From: Chloroflexi bacterium GWB2_49_20
GTDB taxonomy: Bacteria; Chloroflexota; Anaerolineae; Anaerolineales; Villigracilaceae
Reading direction: 5' to 3'
NCBI GenBank assembly: GCA_001796335.1
Contig: MGMF01000005.1
Coordinates: 1-64,000, forward strand
Length of the DNA: 64,000 nucleotides
Shown: positions 63,421 to 64,000 of the stretch, in pieces
How positions within the stretch are numbered: the stretch's first letter is position 1
Layout: the number at the start of each line of letters is the position of its first letter
Notes under the pieces: generated by a model
What the model was told of the DNA's origin: nothing
Database searches by the model: none
What the model saw: only the letters and a program-made list of their open reading frames with translations
Made by a program: the position numbers and the translations under genes

Positions 63421-63753
63421 TTAAAGATGAGGAGCCTTCCATTTTTTAATGATGCTGGCAAAAGGTGGCTGGATTTTCTTGGCATAAAATGGATACCAGC
63501 CTAGTTCTGTGCGCACGGCTTGTTCTTTGAACTCGGTAGTGCCCCACACCAGGGATGCACCGGTGATGCCAGACAAGGCGGATCCCCAGTCGTTGTGCAG
63601 GAAGAGCGAAAGGACAATGAGCACAAAACCGAGCCCCAGGATATAAGGCCACCATAACAGACCGAAATAACGTTCACCCCGGATCACCCAGATGAACCCA
63701 AGTCCGATGATGAAGAGGGTAGCCAGACCAAGCAGAAAACCGAATGTATTCAT
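63421..63753 (-). CDS. DUF4491 family membrane protein
   Basis: The 110-residue protein has three hydrophobic helices (about 5-25, 32-52 and 58-73) and a C-terminal WGTTEFKEQAVRTELGWYPFYAKK that matches the DUF4491 pattern (a Glu-x-Lys-Glu-Gln, Arg, Gly-Trp-x-Pro). The ATG at 63753 follows AAAGGTGAG; a GTG one codon upstream is also possible. It lies between the partial gene at the window edge and the oxidase gene. Function of the family is unknown; the coupling to hemY and the previous gene suggests a role in the same membrane process. Confidence 0.75.
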   Translation of the reverse strand: MNTFGFLLGLATLFIIGLGFIWVIRGERYFGLLWWPYILGLGFVLIVLSLFLHNDWGSALSGITGASLVWGTTEFKEQAVRTELGWYPFYAKKIQPPFASIIKKWKAPHL

Positions 63754-63759
63754 CACATC

Positions 63760-64000
63760 TCACCTTTCCGGGAACAGTTGGAGGGCTTTATCTGGGCTTA
63801 CCGGTTGACCGATCGGATCACGATCGAGAAAATCCTGAACTGTCGCAGCAGGGATTTCTAGAATGAAATTAATGTGGCGGGGATTGGACGGATTAGCAGG
63901 AGCGTGCCCTTTTTTCACACGCATCTCCTGGCGCATCAATTCCAGTCCATCCCAAAGAAGGGTAACGCCAAGAATGCCAAAGACTGTTGACAGCCAGATG
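63760..64000 (-). CDS. Membrane protein, C-terminal part (runs off the window)
   Basis: About 80 residues of an open frame continue past the right edge. It has a hydrophobic stretch IWLSTVFGILGVTLLWDGLELMRQE followed by MRVKKGHAPANPSNPRHINFILEIPAA and ends DKALQLFPER. The arrangement, a helix then Glu, Gln-Glu, Arg-Val and Lys-Gly-His, resembles the C-terminal part of the DUF4491-type protein next to it, suggesting a related two-gene set. Its stop is seven bases before the next start. Confidence 0.65.
   Translation of the reverse strand, partial: IWLSTVFGILGVTLLWDGLELMRQEMRVKKGHAPANPSNPRHINFILEIPAATVQDFLDRDPIGQPVSPDKALQLFPER

Noticed and set aside
1-64000. Search for tRNA, rRNA, transposase or integrase genes.
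   Set aside because: None was recognised in the gaps or on either strand by reading; a covariance scan was not possible here.

Overview
The window looks like a chromosomal segment of an anaerobic or facultative member of the Chloroflexota, most likely class Anaerolineae. This is inferred from gene content and style: moderately GC-rich genes with AT-rich intergenic islands, very large multi-GAF/PAS signalling proteins, a near-complete purine operon with unusual fusions and splits, a GPH sugar transporter, and many small dispersed palindromic repeats. No rRNA, tRNA, CRISPR array, phage or transposase gene was recognised.

Layout. 1-1744 is an AT-rich island holding one small membrane-anchored protein gene followed by a 131-bp element that matches the integron attC layout, all between two degenerate direct repeats. 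1745-8222 holds a LOG-family hydrolase, a full-length class A penicillin-binding protein whose catalytic residues are nearly all lost, folate genes (folP, folK), a SpoIIAA-like protein and a terpene-cyclase-like toroid protein. 8345-14315 is a phosphorelay operon: small lipoprotein, five-GAF hybrid histidine kinase, single receiver, receiver-PP2C phosphatase. 14433-22086 is metabolic: thiolase, ClbS/DinB-like protein, homoserine dehydrogenase, GPH transporter, S1P-lyase-like PLP enzyme and a YprB-like exonuclease. 22099-26500 is a run of small envelope proteins (lipoproteins, two-TM proteins), a membrane-spanning HExxH protein and a HEAT-like protein. 26757-30871 is a mixed accessory stretch (VOC, cupin, AT-rich nucleotidyltransferase, pirin, DUF421).

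30925-44387 is one long minus-strand purine operon read as purS/S/L fusion - purQ - purC - purE - truncated purK - purF - purD/purM fusion - AICAR transformylase - purN - IMP cyclohydrolase - guaB, driven by a clear sigma-70 promoter at 44417-44445. Together these cover nearly all of the route from PRPP to XMP; purB is not in the window and purK is only a fragment.

44609-52748 contains an MBL hydrolase, an unknown protein, metK under a textbook SAM-I riboswitch with terminator, an acyltransferase, an RRM RNA-binding protein, a methyltransferase, a membrane protein and a zinc-ribbon protein. 53335-60177 encodes two large adjacent sensors: an HD-GYP c-di-GMP phosphodiesterase and a GGDEF cyclase. 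60647-64000 (minus) carries hemL, a HemY-type oxidase and two small membrane protein genes, the last cut by the window edge.

At least three families of short non-coding repeats recur between genes. One copy supplies the last codons and stop of a coding sequence.
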